DNA of 64,000 bases from Iris pallida (lineage: Eukaryota; Streptophyta; Magnoliopsida; Asparagales; Iridaceae): assembly GCA_029216955.1 (NCBI GenBank), contig JANAVB010004000.1, positions 2,939,829 to 3,003,828 of the forward strand, in the 5' to 3' direction. The notes under the pieces are model-generated. The model searched no databases, had not been told where the DNA came from, and saw only the letters and a list, made by a program, of their open reading frames with translations. The position numbers were made by a program, and so were the translations under genes. Of this stretch, positions 31,653 to 45,435 are shown in pieces. Within the stretch, counting starts at the first letter, position 1. The number at the start of each line of letters is the position of its first letter.

Positions 31653-31955
31653 GAGGATATACCTCCGATTACAGAAGAGACTGAGAAAGAGGTACCAGTA
31701 CTCAAGAAATCGATGTTCAAGAGAAATTTGAAATCAAGAAAATTTATCATAGATGACATTATCGAATGAGAATAAAAAGGATTATAAAAATTAAATGATA
31801 ACACTAAAACCACGAATAATCTAATGAAATATGCGGTATCTCTCATAAGACGTGGAGTGTTCGGTCCTACAGTACAAAACCCAAAAGAAATAAACCTAGT
31901 AGATTTTGAATGGGTGTTTGTAACAAATAGAGATCTAAATATAAAAGAGCAATGT
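31653..31955 (+). pseudogene. pol: Copia-type pol fragment (start of reverse transcriptase)
   Basis: One frame with two stops encodes EDIPPITEETEKEVPVLKK, then YAVSLIRRGVFGPTVQNPKE and NLVDFEWVFVTNRDLN. The FGPVVQTPEGVKPVGYKWVF-type pattern marks the entry to RT in Ty1/copia polyproteins. The frame ends at TAG 31951-31953. The later RT motifs with the catalytic aspartates are not found; the downstream sequence turns into short repeats. Confidence 0.7.
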
Positions 31956-32214
31956 TAGCTCAAGAATTCATGAAATGATCATGAATAGAATATGAATAAA
32001 TGTATTCTTCGATCATGATAGCCTAGACGATAAGATATATCCTCGAAGGTCATAGATTAAAATTTTGAGGTATATCCTTGAAGGTTTTGATATTATCATG
32101 TTATCCCTGAAGGATCTACAAATGGGCCATATATGGATTAAACCATCCAGAAGAATGTGATAGGCTCATTGAGTTTATAGAGAAATCCCTGAACACATTC
32201 ATCAAAATGGTCAT

Positions 32215-32560
32215 CTCCTGAAGAGACTAAAGTACCTCCTGAAAAGAAAATCTCCTAAAGAGATAGAAAATATGAAAGTATCTCCTGAAATGATTTGAAA
32301 TATCTCCGAAATAGATAAGGAATCTTCGGAAGAGATAAGGAATCTCCGGAAGAGTTTGAAATCTCCAGAAGAGATTGGAATCTCCCGAAGAAATTAGAAT
32401 ATCCCGAAGAGATAAAGATAAAATATCTAAAAGAGATATTACGTAATCTCATAATAAGATGAATCTCTAGAAGAGATCTACTATAAATCTAATGTAGAGA
32501 TAATCTCCTGTAGAGATAAATCTCTCATAGAGATAAATCTCGCGTAGAGATTTAATATAA
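32215..32560 (+). repeat. Irregular AATCTCCNGAAGAGAT repeats
   Basis: About fifteen variants of ATCTCCGGAAGAGATA recur every 15-25 bases. TCTCC pairs with GGAGA and ATCTC with GAGAT, so the stretch is rich in small palindromes. It replaces the part of pol expected here. Confidence 0.75.
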
Positions 32561-32561
32561 A

Positions 32562-33349
32562 TAATATAATAGTCAGGTCAATAGGATCTTTTATAACCAA
32601 AAGAACATGTTCTGGGTCCTGAAGTACCATATTTAAAGAATATACAATTATTTATTGTCATTAACTCAGCACAATATTTTAGAATAATATTAGGCATATA
32701 AATTATTCTTGATGAATGTTTTGATATAATGAGATATGTAGATGAATGAAATTTATCTGATACTACCATTAAGGGGATACCACAAACAAAGTATGTTTTA
32801 TAAATAATGTTGTAGGTATTTTAGAGAGAATAAATTAAATCATTACGGCAATTTCATCAAAGTGAACAGAGAATATGCTTGACTATGTTTTCAACAGTTC
32901 AACATATCATGGAAAGTTATGAACTTTCAGGAATCACAAATAAGGCCTGAAACCTCTTCATAAGGATATGAGTATAAATGTATAGACAAATAAGTGTTGG
33001 GGTGAGATGTAATATTGTATTGAGGGTTAATTTTTTATTTTGAATTAATGTAAGAACAAGAATATGATATTTTAAGGGGGCGTATCCTGTCGATGTAAGC
33101 ATCCTGAAGATGCTAGTGGAGACATCTTGAAGTATGTCTTTGCGTATTATACTATTTTCCTTCATTGAGGTTCTTTTCATTCGGTTTTCCCTTCGAAAGG
33201 TTTTTAACAAAGTAATGCAAGTCGCACCCACTTGGATTCCTGAAGAATCATATTCCTGAAGAATATTATTGTACTCTTTTCTTTTATATGGATTTTTTTC
33301 AAACGGTTTTTCCTTAAAAAAGCTTTTAATGAGGCAATAGTTAAAGCGG
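32562..33349 (+). other. Copia 3' region, no readable gene
   Basis: AT-rich, with a repeated TCCTGAAGAT block near 33085-33135 and 33235-33265. The 156-codon minus-strand frame at 32917-33387 overlaps the LTR and has no family resemblance. The PPT follows at 33350-33364. Confidence 0.4.
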
Positions 33350-33367
33350 ACATCAAAGGGGGAGTTT

Positions 33368-33511
33368 TGTGATTTGGATAAATCCAAATATGGATGCCCT
33401 TGTCCATACCCACCTATATCTCATTTCCCTCTATATATATTATCAATGAGAAAAGTTACGTACATTATTTCTGGCTACCAATTTCTTCTCTCTCTCTCTC
33501 ATTTCATAACA
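33368..33511 (+). repeat. 3' LTR of copia element
   Basis: It is 144 bp and pairs with 22854-23002. It is preceded by the purine tract ATCAAAGGGGGAG. Confidence 0.85.
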
Positions 33512-35957
33512 TATTTCAATTAATTAGTTCTTATGTAATTTTAGTCCTGGCCGGAAGGTTGTATGAATTGAATTATGCTACTGTAAACCTTGTTCCCGAA
33601 TTTTTTAGGACTTTTATTCCATTTATTTATTTTTAGATATTAGTATTGGAATATATATTTTCTTCAAATTTCTATCAGAAAAATATTATATATTTTTGAA
33701 GGGCAAAAAGTTTGGCGATCTTATTTTAAATGAGATCTTATATTTATAATATAATTCTAGAATTATTGATTTATTATTATCATTTATTTTTAAGGTGCGA
33801 ATTTATAAATCTATTTTAAATATTATTTGAAATATTAAATATTATTTAAATTGTGTTGCCATCAATTAATGGATTGAGATTTTATCAATCTAATTGATTG
33901 ATTTAAATCTTTGGTAAGATTTATTTCCAATCCTTGTTTATGTAGGAATCTTCACCTATATATAGGGGGTCCTCCTTTTGTTTTCTCCACAAAATCTCTC
34001 AACCAAACACTTCTCAATAATTAGCCATAGCCATCATCGTGCATGTACCGTGTCCATGTCCGCCCAATACCTTCTATTATTTTTACACAATTTTATTTTA
34101 TCTTTCGTGTCTGACACTCCAGACACCAATCGAATTCCATTCCTTTCGTATCTGAACAGCAGACACGATTCAACCAGAAAATTTCCCAAAAATCTAAATC
34201 CCTAACCCTAAGTCCTCCTCTTCTACATCGATAAGCCACCCTCCGGTGAACAACGTTGTCCTGGATCATCTCTGGTCGCCTCGACCCCGTCCCTGCATGA
34301 TGTCTCTATGCCGGATAGCCACCACCCTCACGCCACCACCAGCTCCACTCTTCCTGACCCCCATCTCCTCGCTCACCTAACCGCTCTTCATAAATCCCTA
34401 TGGCGACCATAGCCACCGCCACCTGTACCAAACCCATCCACCACCATTGCCACCGTGCCTTCCTGACCCAGCACCACCGCTGCTGCTGTGCCGAGAGCCA
34501 GTATCGACTCAGCTGCCCAGATCTGTGCGACCACCGCGCTCAGCGTCGCCGCCAAAGCCTTATTGTCACGACCCACACTCACTTTTCAAGATGTGAGTGC
34601 GACATTGACGTAGTAAGTTGTCTAGGCCATAATGCTCAAAATCACAAATGACATCTTTATTTATTTGCTCATTCACTAAACTAAATAAATTACAATATTC
34701 AAAAGATTACATTTGATTAAAAATACAATATCACACAAATATTGAAAACAACTAACTAAAATTTATGATCAACTGTCTATCTAGCTAGTCTTCTAGGGTT
34801 TGGGCCTTCAAATACACCCGAATCTCCCCAAAGATCCAATGCAAAGAGTAGCCGCAACTAATCTGAAAAATTGGTTTTTAGTCAGGAATGGAACGAGCAT
34901 AATTCAATCATACAGTTCCACATATATGTTAATGACTATTAAAGCAGTAAATAGAGAATGACATACATGATGAAAAGAATAAACAGTAAAACATGGCTTA
35001 GCAAGGAAGAAAAACAGATAAACTCTATAACAAGATATAATACTAAAAGAAAACATGTAAGTGTGTTATCATGGCAGGTGATGATGAAAACAAAGTAAAT
35101 CAAGTGAATCAACACCTATCTAGGTGTGTTAAAGTACCATTTTTGACATGTAAACGGTTAGGGTAAATATGGCAACCTGCACATGAATTATACAAGCGCT
35201 ATCATTCTAGATTAGACATGAAGGATTATTTCTTGATTTGGGATGTTTAAATGTCTACTAAAGTCCGACTAGTCTAACATGGACCCATTGATTAAGATGA
35301 TATGTCATACATGGAAAAGATGATAATAGGATCCATAAAATATTATCTATGTAACGAACGTGTTAAGAATCAAAATATGCATCACTAATCATACAAATAT
35401 AGTAATTAACAATATTGGAAACAAACAAGAATTGTACTCGCCTGGGATCCTTTGCTGGTGAAACTGATGATCCCGTTGGGTCGAGGATAGTCCGATTGGC
35501 TAGGTTCGATGTGAAGGATTTTCAGAATTGTGAGAAAATACGAAATACGATCAGTCATGATCATTGATTTAATCGAAATAGGAAATTGATTTAGAAAAAG
35601 TTATTCCTTTAATCCCAATATATATCTTAGAAAATATTTATAAACTTATTTAGAAATTACTTAAAACATATTTGAAACATATTTAAGAAAATACTATAGT
35701 TTATATCAAATATATTAAAATACTTTTATATACAAATCTTATAGTAAAACCCCAAAACAACTAGCCTGAAATAATTTGTTATAAAACCCTTAAAGGTAAA
35801 AAACCATTGGAAATATATGGTATAATGGTTATTACATACAACTGAAGACCCTATACTTGTAAAGGCCCAAAATAATTAATTTAATTTACTAAATAACATA
35901 ACCCGATAACTAAATTAGATAACATATTATTTAAAAAGCCTATTGATTAGTATTATT

Positions 35958-36689
<732 letters not shown>

Positions 36690-36827
36690 GTATTATTTAA
36701 ACCCGAGCCCTAATTATGAAAATCTAGCCCAGTCCATAATAACCCAAAAGCCCAATATACCTAATCAAAATCAACCTCTATTTACTAATATTGGGCCAAG
36801 CCCAAAATATATAAACTAACAAATACC

Positions 36828-36832
<5 letters not shown>

Positions 36833-36903
<71 letters not shown>
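36833..36903. repeat. (TA)n microsatellite
   Basis: About 70 bp of almost pure TA within the inverted solo LTR. Confidence 0.9.
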
Positions 36904-36906
<3 letters not shown>

Positions 36907-39900
36907 AAATAGAATTAATTTTAATCTAGGCCCAACAAATGCTCGGCCCAAACTAATAACCCTTCACTGACTCCTTAGCCTTATTCCCAAAACAACAAAA
37001 TAACAAAAACAAATAAAATAATAAAACAAAAATAAAAACAAACCAGAAAAGAAACTCTCTACTTTCTGTTGGCAGTATTTACTACCTCTGTTGTTGTTCT
37101 TAATTTATAGGAAGAAGAGAGAAAAAGACTGTGAAAGTGCGAGAGAGAAAACCAATAGAGGGGGGAGATGGAGAAAGGGGAAGAGAGAGCAAGAACGGGA
37201 GGAAGAGGAAAGGGAGTAGGGCCGAGAGGAGATGAGGGCGAGAGAGAGAGGATGAGAAGGGAAGAGGAGAGCGAAGACCGGGGAAGGAGAGGAAGACGAA
37301 CGGAGGAAGGAGGAGACCCGGCTGTTCATTGCTCAACGGCGGAAAGGCTATGGCGACGGGGTGACGTTTGTCGGACGCTGCTAAGCGTCCTATCGCGAAA
37401 GCGTGTGGCGGTTGCGGTCGTGCTCCAGTAACGCCAGGCTCGCCACTGGTCGACGTGTGCTCAGTGCATGGAGGGGATGTTGGGGATCCGATCGGCGGGC
37501 ATGTGGCGGCGTGCGACGTCAGGTAAGTAGTTGTGAGATTTGGTGTTGGTGGTTTTTGTTGATGTGGCGATTTTGGTTTTTCGATGGTGGTGTTTGGTTG
37601 GAGGCGGCAGATGTGGGCTGCCGCGACGGTGGCCACGGTGGGGGTGTTAGATGTTTGGCCGGGGAGTTGGGTGTTCATCGGTGATGTGGTGGGGAGTTAT
37701 TGTGGAGGTGACGATGGTGGTGGTTAACTGGTGATGATGGCGGTGGTGGTGAAAGCGATGGCGGTGGTGATGTTGTGGTGGTAGAGGCAGGGGACATGTA
37801 TGGTCGGGCAAGGGCCAAGGCTACTGGTATGGTGATGGGTGTGATGGCGAACGATGGTGGTTAATCGTGGTGCTGGCGATGGGCTCGGTTGCAGCCAAGG
37901 AGGCGGCCAATCACTGGGAGGTGTCGATGGTTGTGTTGTTCGTGTCGGATGTCGAAACGGACACAGAAAGTAGGGGCTGTAGGAATTTTGATGTGTCCGG
38001 GTGTGTCGGACACGAGCAAAAAAGTGTAAATGTAAACATAAAAAGGGGTGGTAGACACAGATACGATGCACGTGGTTGTTGGTGGATGATGGTTTGTGGT
38101 ATATGAGAGAAATTAGGGGGGTGGTCCTCCTTATATAGGAGTTGGAACTCCTAATACGATAAGATGTAGGATTTTAGTAGATAAATCCTCTCATTTAATT
38201 TAAATCAAATAAAATATTTAAAATATAATTAATTAAATCTAAATAGGATATTTGATAACAATAATAATTTGAAGTAGTACTTAATATTTATCGACAATTT
38301 AAATCACATAAATTCAAATCCAAATCAAATAGCTTTTAAAACCGAAATTGATCCAATCATAATCTATTAGTGATTGCAATAATAATGTTTAAAGTAATAT
38401 TCGATCTTATAAAATAGTTTAAATAATCTTTTTATAAATGAATTACCAATTAATTGATACTAATAGATATTCCGAAACTACGTAAAGCATATAAATTCAA
38501 AAACAAAATAAATAATTTGATTATCATAATAATAAAGAATAATGTAAAGTATATGTATTTATAAATCCCAAAATTTTGACAAAAACCTTTTTATCGAAGA
38601 AGTAAATATAATTTTTAAATCATTTTAGAAACTACACTTTTTGGAATGCAGGAAAATAATAAAATATCTTTACAAGGTTTTTTTAAAGGAAAAAAAAGTA
38701 CTTCCACTATAATTATTTAAAATAAAATAATTTAAATTTTTTAAAATTTTGGGAAGAGGGGTTACACTTATACCCCAGGGAGCTACGCCCAACCTTCGCG
38801 CTTGTGCGCCGTTGGTGCAGTCTTTCGGCCGATCCCCTCTTCGCATGTTTCGAGCCCATGGTGAGCACTCCTCCTCTCTCTCTCTCTCTCCCTTGACCTC
38901 CCTCAAGACTTTTCTCTAATCTGTTCTCTCTCTGCTCGTAGATAGAGAATAGTGATATTGGGGTGGGTTTGAGGCTATAGGCCAAGGCCCAGTAAACCCT
39001 AAGGATTGGGCTTCAAGCCCATTATGCTATATCTTTTAGTTTTTAAGAAGACTTGTGGTTAATAGAAAATATGGAATCAGCATGTAGGCTTCAATAAATG
39101 GGCCAGAGCTGATTAAGTTTTCAGGTAAGTTAGTTGGATTTTATATGGTAAATGAAGAATTTTAGAGATTAATTATTGGACAGAAGTCTACAAAAGGATT
39201 GTTGGTTCAATAAATATTTTTGGGCTTTGGTTTCATTGGGCTTGCTCCTACATCTATTTTTAAATTTGGTTTAGAAGTACAAAATATATTATTATATTAT
39301 TTTCATGGTGTTTTAAAATATAGCTTTTAACCCAAAAAGTGTATTTGACAAAAGTAGGTTTTACCCTTAAGATGATTTTCTAGAATATTTATCTAAATAT
39401 TTTGACTAATAAAAATATAAATTTCAAATATTATAAATAATTTCCAAAATAGTTATATATATTTATTTATGCAATTCTCTTCGATTTTCATCTTGACCAT
39501 GACTTATTGCGTGTTTGCAATTCTTGCGAATTTAGACTTCTTATTATCAACCCTAGCTAATTGGACTGACCTAGACTCCATGAAATAGTATGTTCCACCA
39601 TTAGAGATCATGTTGTGACTTTTTTTAGCCTCTTAACCTATTTTGTGCCAACATGATCAAGTCACATGTCGATTGCAACTTAACTCGAGCCAAGTAGACT
39701 ATTTGCTTTATGTTCTTAGTTCATTATAAATGTTATACATACCATATTTCCAGTTAGTATACAGTTTGAGGCACGATTGTGACACGATAATACTTGTTAT
39801 ACCATGACTGTTATTATTGTTATTGTTTAGTGAGTCAAGAAGGGAAATGCTCAGTAGGTATGTGAACAAACCCCAGTTATTATTATTGTGGATAGCTAAG

Positions 39901-40555
39901 TCATACAACTCACGTATGGGTTAGCCGTACCTTTTTATTGTGGATAGTCATCTATATGATATGTCGTGTTAGCCCCGCCGTTCACATGTCGAAGGTATTT
40001 TACACACACTATCGGTTATTCTTATTGTTCACGTTCAATGTCCAGTTATCTTGTTTCTACATATTCTTGCGAGTGGATTTCTTGTTCGTGTTATTGTTTC
40101 CAGTTCATATACAAATTTCTTTATTGTTATATTGCATCTATGTTTGTCTTGCTTTATTTTGTGCTGAGTTACATTATTACAATAGGGTTGTATTTTACTT
40201 CTTTTCTGTCTGGATATGTTGCAGGCGACTTGTTATTTTTGCACCACGGATCTTTCTAGGGAGGTGGAACCATTTCGGAGGCCAATCTTAGATTCCAGAT
40301 AGATTAGGCAGTTCTTGGATTTAAATATTTAGCGAATTTTTTTCCAAATGTCATTTTGATGTATTATTGGATTTGTAAATAAAATAGTTATTGTGGATGA
40401 GCAAATAGATGAAATTATGATAAAATATTGTTTATTTGGTCTTGAGATTAATATTGAGGTCTAGACATAGTACTACCACTGATGCTGTGGCATACACTAG
40501 ACTTGGCCACGTATTTGTATTTCGAAAAGGGGGAGCGGATTGTGACAAGTTTTTA

Positions 40556-40571
40556 TGGTGGCCCATGCAGG
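40556..40571 (+). other. Primer-binding site of the non-coding element
   Basis: TGGTGGCCCATGCAGG lies eight bases after the LTR end. It is identical to 50069-50084 in the Tekay element. The complement ends GGGCCACCA, as a tRNA 3' end would; I cannot name the tRNA. Confidence 0.75.
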
Positions 40572-40809
40572 TCTATTTTCGCAAATTTGTGCGACCTCGT
40601 AGTAGTACCTATATTAGTAGTACTACTGTGAGCATGATATTAGAAAGTGCTAATTCACAATTAGGAATTGATTTGATTTGTAAAAGAATGTCTAGGACCA
40701 GTGGTACAATAGGAAGTCCTTACTTAATTTGACCGTTTGGGTAGTTAAGGTTGCTACATAGGCTCTATGATTAAGGTAGGAATATATTGAATTCTAAAAT
40801 AAACCCTAA

Positions 40810-42001
40810 GGGGGCGTTTGGTATGTGGAATACTATATGGTCGGGAATTCTATATTCCCGGGAATTAAATTCCCTGGAAAATTATATTCCCATGTTTGGT
40901 GACAATATAAATATTCCCGATAAAAAAATAATAATAATAACGAAAAAAATGAACAAATATAAAAAAGGGGTAAAAACGACAAAAAATCGGTAAAAACGAA
41001 AAAAAATGGTAAAAACGACAAAAAATCGGTAAAAACGATAAAATAACAAAAAACGACAAAAACGATGAAAAACGACAAAAAATCGGTTAAAATGACAAAA
41101 ATGACCAAAAAGCGACAAAAATATTTAAACGACAAAAAAATAATAAAAAAGGGTAAAAACAACAAAAATAACCAAAACTCGACAAAAATGACATAAAATC
41201 GGTAAAAACGACAAAAAAATCAAAATGCGGCAAAAACGTCAAAAAAAACAACAACAAAATTGGTTAAAACAACAAAAATCGGTTAAAACAACAAAAAAAT
41301 TTGTTAAAACGAAAAAAAACCAAGAAGCGACAAAAACGAAAAATAATCGATAAAAACGACAAAAAAGGACAAAAAATCGGTTAAAATGACAAAAAATCGG
41401 TTAAAACGACAAAAAATAACCAAAAAGCGACAAAAACGACAAAAAAATCGGTAAAAGCGAGAAAATAAGCGAGAAAAATGACAAAAAAGGACATAAAATC
41501 AGTAAAAATGACCAAAAAGCGACAAAAAACGACTAAAAATCGGTAAAACAACAAAAAAAAAGCTACAAAAACGACAAAAATGAACAAAAAAAAGCGAAAA
41601 AAAGGACAAAATTTGGGTAAAAATGACAAAAATAATCAAAAAGTGACAAAAAAGACAAAAAATGGGTAAAAACGACAAAAAACTGCTTAAAACGACAAAA
41701 ATGGTAAAAAAGACAAATAATGACAAAAAAGCGATAAAAATGATAAAAAAGAAAAAATGTTCAAGAATAATCAAAATTGATCAAAAAAAAGAAAAAATTT
41801 AGACAATTTTTTTTTTGCCCGGACAAAAAAAATGCCCGCCTATTCTCAAGGGATAGAATTTCCATATTTTGTGGGTAAACTATTTATCCGGGTATTTATA
41901 ATTCCCGGAAATAAATTTTTTATAAGCAAAACAAACGTAGTAATAGATTCTCATCTCAAATTTTTTCGGGAATAAAAAAATACCGCGTACCAAACGCCCC
42001 C
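40810..42001. mobile_element. PIF/Harbinger-type MITE with an internal minisatellite
   Basis: GGGGGCGTTTGGTA at the left and TACCAAACGCCCCC at the right are inverted ends, and TAA stands on both sides (40807-40809, 42002-42004). Subterminal parts hold ATTCCCGGGAATT-like palindromes. The middle 850 bp is an A-rich repeat of ACGACAAAAAATCGGTAAAA variants. Frames there encode Phe/Val-rich nonsense on the minus strand. Confidence 0.85.
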
Positions 42002-42004
42002 TAA

Positions 42005-42972
42005 TAGATAGATTTGGGAAATTTTTATAGCAGGTTATACTCTTGTGTTTTAATACAATTATAGGATCAAGGGTGGGTAGACTAGTCGCTTGGTAAATTA
42101 GGACTTCCTAGGATTCAATCCCTAATTTTGATAATTTGTTCAAATTTTTAGAAGCTCCTTTGAAAATTCATATAGATAAAGTTGAGAGAATATTCAATAA
42201 CTTACTATGGCAAGGCATATGCGTACTGCAGTCATTTATCTGAATAATGAAGACTGTGGGTTCACTGCAGCCAGCAACGCACTGACGAGGCATGACCCCA
42301 AAGTTGAAGTAATTTTAGGTATGCATAAGTTTTCAAATATTATTACAACTATGTCCTAATTGCATTATTTGATCCTTTGAGTTATTATGTCAATATTGGA
42401 TAAAGTTGATAGAGTATTCGATGCCTATCATTATTTGAGTCATGAAACCAAGAGTTTACTGCAGCCAGATGTACACCAGTGGGGCATGGATTCTCGGTAA
42501 CGTCTTCAGATATATATATGGATTTCGGATACTATAAAGACTATATCCTTCTGGCATACGACTTTTGATTTTCATGGTTCATAAATTCCTGCACTCTCAT
42601 TTATTTCTTATCTTTTTATTCTCAAATTGTCATTTGGTTTCCTACTAATCATTTAAACCTATTTTGATTCCATTACACAAGATTCATAATTGTATTTAGA
42701 TTTTGATTATATGATCGCGCCTAAATAATTTTGGTTAAACAATTAATCGTGTCGAAACGATTTTAATTTTGATTATTCTTAAACGATTTCGATCATGACT
42801 AAACCCTTTTGACTATAATCTTGATCGTGCCAAATCACATGTTTTATTATGTTTTGATTCTATTTGCGATTATGCTTGTCATAAATCATATCATTTTTTT
42901 TATATTATATAGTTGTGACCTAATCATACAATTTGAAATTTCAAGGACGAAAATTTTCTAAGCTGGATAGAT
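42005..42972 (+). other. Interior of the non-coding element, no gene seen
   Basis: Two diverged copies of a block of about 110 bp (GATAAAGTTGA, GAATATTCAA/GAGTATTCGA, ACTGCAGCCAG) lie at 42174-42290 and 42400-42490. They are followed by repeats of ATTTTGATT and TCGTGYCRAA words. A purine-rich ...GGATAGATT precedes the 3' LTR. Confidence 0.5.
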
Positions 42973-45435
42973 TTGTAACCCATGTTCCCAGATTTTTCAA
43001 AACTTTTATTTTTTTATTTATTTTTTTAGATATTTATATTGGAATATAAATTTTCTTTGAATTTAACTTTTTTATATATTTTGGCAAAAAAAGATTGGCG
43101 ATATTATTTTAAATAAGATCTTATATTTATAATATAATTCTAGAATTATTAATTTATTATTATCATTTATTTTTAAGGTGTGAATTTATAAATCTATTTT
43201 AGATATTATTTAAATTGTGTTGTCATCAATTAATGGATTGAGATTTTATCAATATTGATTTAAATCTTTGGTAAGATTTATACCCAATCCTTATTTATGT
43301 AGGAATATCAACCTATATAAAGGGGTCCTCATTTTTTTTTCTCCATAAAATTCCTCAACCCAATACTTATTGCATGCGTCCACACAATACCTTCCATCGA
43401 TCGAATTCCATTCCCTTCGTGTCCGAACAACAGGACAAGATTCAACCAAAAAATTTCCAGAAAATCTAAAACCCTAACCCTAAGCAGTCCTCATCCACTG
43501 CCGACGAGCCACCCTTCGTTGAACAGCGTTGTCCTGGATCATCTTTGTTCGTCTCGACCCAGTACTCAACCCCGTCCCTGCACGACATCTTTATGTTGGA
43601 CCGCCACCACCCTCACGCCACCACCAACTCCACTCCTCCTGACCCCAACTCCTCGCCCACCCAACCGCTCTTCACAAAACCCTATTGCGACCACAACCTC
43701 TGCTACTTGTACTAAACCCAGCCACCACTATGGCCACCGTGCCTCCCTAACCCATCGCCACAATTGTAGCTACGCCGATAGCCAACATCGACTCGGCTGC
43801 CCAGATCTGCGTGACCACCGCGCTCGCCGCCACCAAAGCCTTACACCCCGGCGAGCTACGCCCAGCCTCTGTGCCTACGCGCCGCCAGTACAGTCTTTCG
43901 ACCGATCCCATCTCCGCCAGTGTCGAGCCCATGGTGAGCGCTCCTTATCTATCTCTCCCCCCCCACAACACCCCTCAAACCCTTTCTCTGATCTGTTCTC
44001 TCTCTGCTCTGGGTGGAAAACAGTGATATAGGGGTTGGTTTGAGGTTATGGGCCAAGGCTCAGGAAACCCTAAGGATTAGGCTTCAAGCCCATTATGTTA
44101 TATCTTTTAGTTTTTAAGAAGACTTATAGTTAATAGAAAATCTGTAATCAGCGTGTAAGCTTCACTAATGGGCTAGAGCTGATTCGGTTTTTAGGTAAAT
44201 TAGTTGGATTTTATATGGTAAATAAAGAATTTTGGAGATTAATTATTGGACCGAAGTCAACAAAAGTATTGTTGGTTCAATAAATATTTTTGGGCTTTTA
44301 TGTCATTGCTTGGTCCTAAATCTATTTTTAAATTTGATTTAGAAGTCTAAAATATATTATTGTATTATTTTTATGTTATTTTAAAATATAGCTTTTGACC
44401 CAAAAAGTGTATTTGACAAAAGTAGGTTTTACCCTTAAGATGATTTTCTAGAATATTTATCTAAATATTTTAACTAATACAAATATAGTTTTCAAATATT
44501 ACAAATAATTGCCAAAATAGTTATATATATATTTGTTTATTGCAATTCTTTTTCGATTTCCATCTTGATCATGACTAATCATGCGGTCCTAATTCTTCAA
44601 GTCACACGTCGACTGCATTATAAATGCGATTCCTTACCATGTTTCCAGTTATTATCCAGTTTGAGACTTGATTGTGACATGATATGACTTGTTATACCAT
44701 GATTGTTAAATTTTTTTATTGTTTAGTGAGTCGGAAGGAGAAATGCTCAGTAGATATGTGAATAAACCCGAGTTATCGTTATTATGGATAGTTAAGTCAA
44801 GTATGAGTTAGCCGTACCTTTTTATTGTAGATAGCCATCTATATGATGTGTCGTATTAGTCCAGCCGTTCACATGTCGAAAGGTATTTCACACACACTGT
44901 CGGTTTGTCTTATTGTTTACATTCAATGTCCAGTTATCTTGTTTATATATATTCTTGCCAGTGGTTTTCTTGTTCGTGTTATTATTTTCAGTTCATATAC
45001 ATGTTCCTTTATTGTTATATTGCATCTCTATTTGTCTAACTTTATTTTGTGCTGAATTATATTATTGTAATTGGGTTGTATTTTGCTTCTTTTCTGATTG
45101 GATATGTTGTAGGTGACTTGCTATTTTTGCACCATGGATCTTTCTGGAGAGGTAGAGTCATTTCGGAGGCCAATGTTAGATTCCAGATAGATTAGGTAGT
45201 TCTTCGATTTAAATATTTAGCGAGTTTGTTCCCAAATATTATTTTAATGTATTATTGGATTTATAAATAGAATAGTTATTATAAATGAGCAAATAGATAA
45301 AATTATGATAAAATATCGTTTATTTGGTTTTGAGATTAATATGGAGGTCTAGACATTGTACTACCATCGATGCTGCGGCGTAGGCTGAACTTTACCATGT
45401 AGTCGTATTCTGAAAAGTAGGAACGGATCGTGATA
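42973..45435 (+). repeat. 3' LTR of the non-coding element
   Basis: It starts TGTAACCCATGTTCCCAG, with TATA CTATATAAAGG at 43313-43323 and a CCACCACC-rich leader at 43490-43930. The end GGATCGTGATA shows a mutated terminus. It aligns to both parts of the split 5' LTR. By eye divergence is well above that of the Tekay LTR pair, so this element is older. Confidence 0.82.

Larger units (their letters stand above)
22854..33511 (+). mobile_element. Degenerate copia-type LTR retrotransposon, enlarged by a solo LTR and a CACTA element
   Basis: Two short related LTRs, 22854-23002 and 33368-33511, start TGTGATTTGGATAAATCC and end CAACA/TAACA. The left one is followed by CGTTATCAGCATGAGAC, a primer site of the kind known from Ale/Retrofit copia elements. 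The right one is preceded by a PPT (ATCAAAGGGGGAG). A copia RT fragment lies at 31653-31955. Without the CACTA insert (4.7 kb) and solo LTR the element would be about 5.6 kb, normal for copia. Flanks tttat and tattt do not match well, so no clear duplication remains. Confidence 0.78.

Noticed and set aside
33350..33511. Perfect target duplication for the copia element
   Set aside because: Flanks tttat (22849-22853) and tattt (33512-33516) do not match well, so I did not claim one.
37100..37678. 192-codon minus-strand ORF, Pro/Ser/Leu-rich
   Set aside because: It lies in the leader part of a solo LTR, is low-complexity and has no conserved pattern. The related LTR regions do not keep the frame.
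40833..41774. Phe/Val-rich minus-strand ORFs that look like membrane proteins
   Set aside because: They arise from the A-rich minisatellite of the MITE (poly-T codons on the minus strand).
43519..44031. 170-codon ORF in the 3' LTR of the non-coding element
   Set aside because: CCACCACC-rich LTR leader. The homologous segment at 34220-34563 does not keep the frame.
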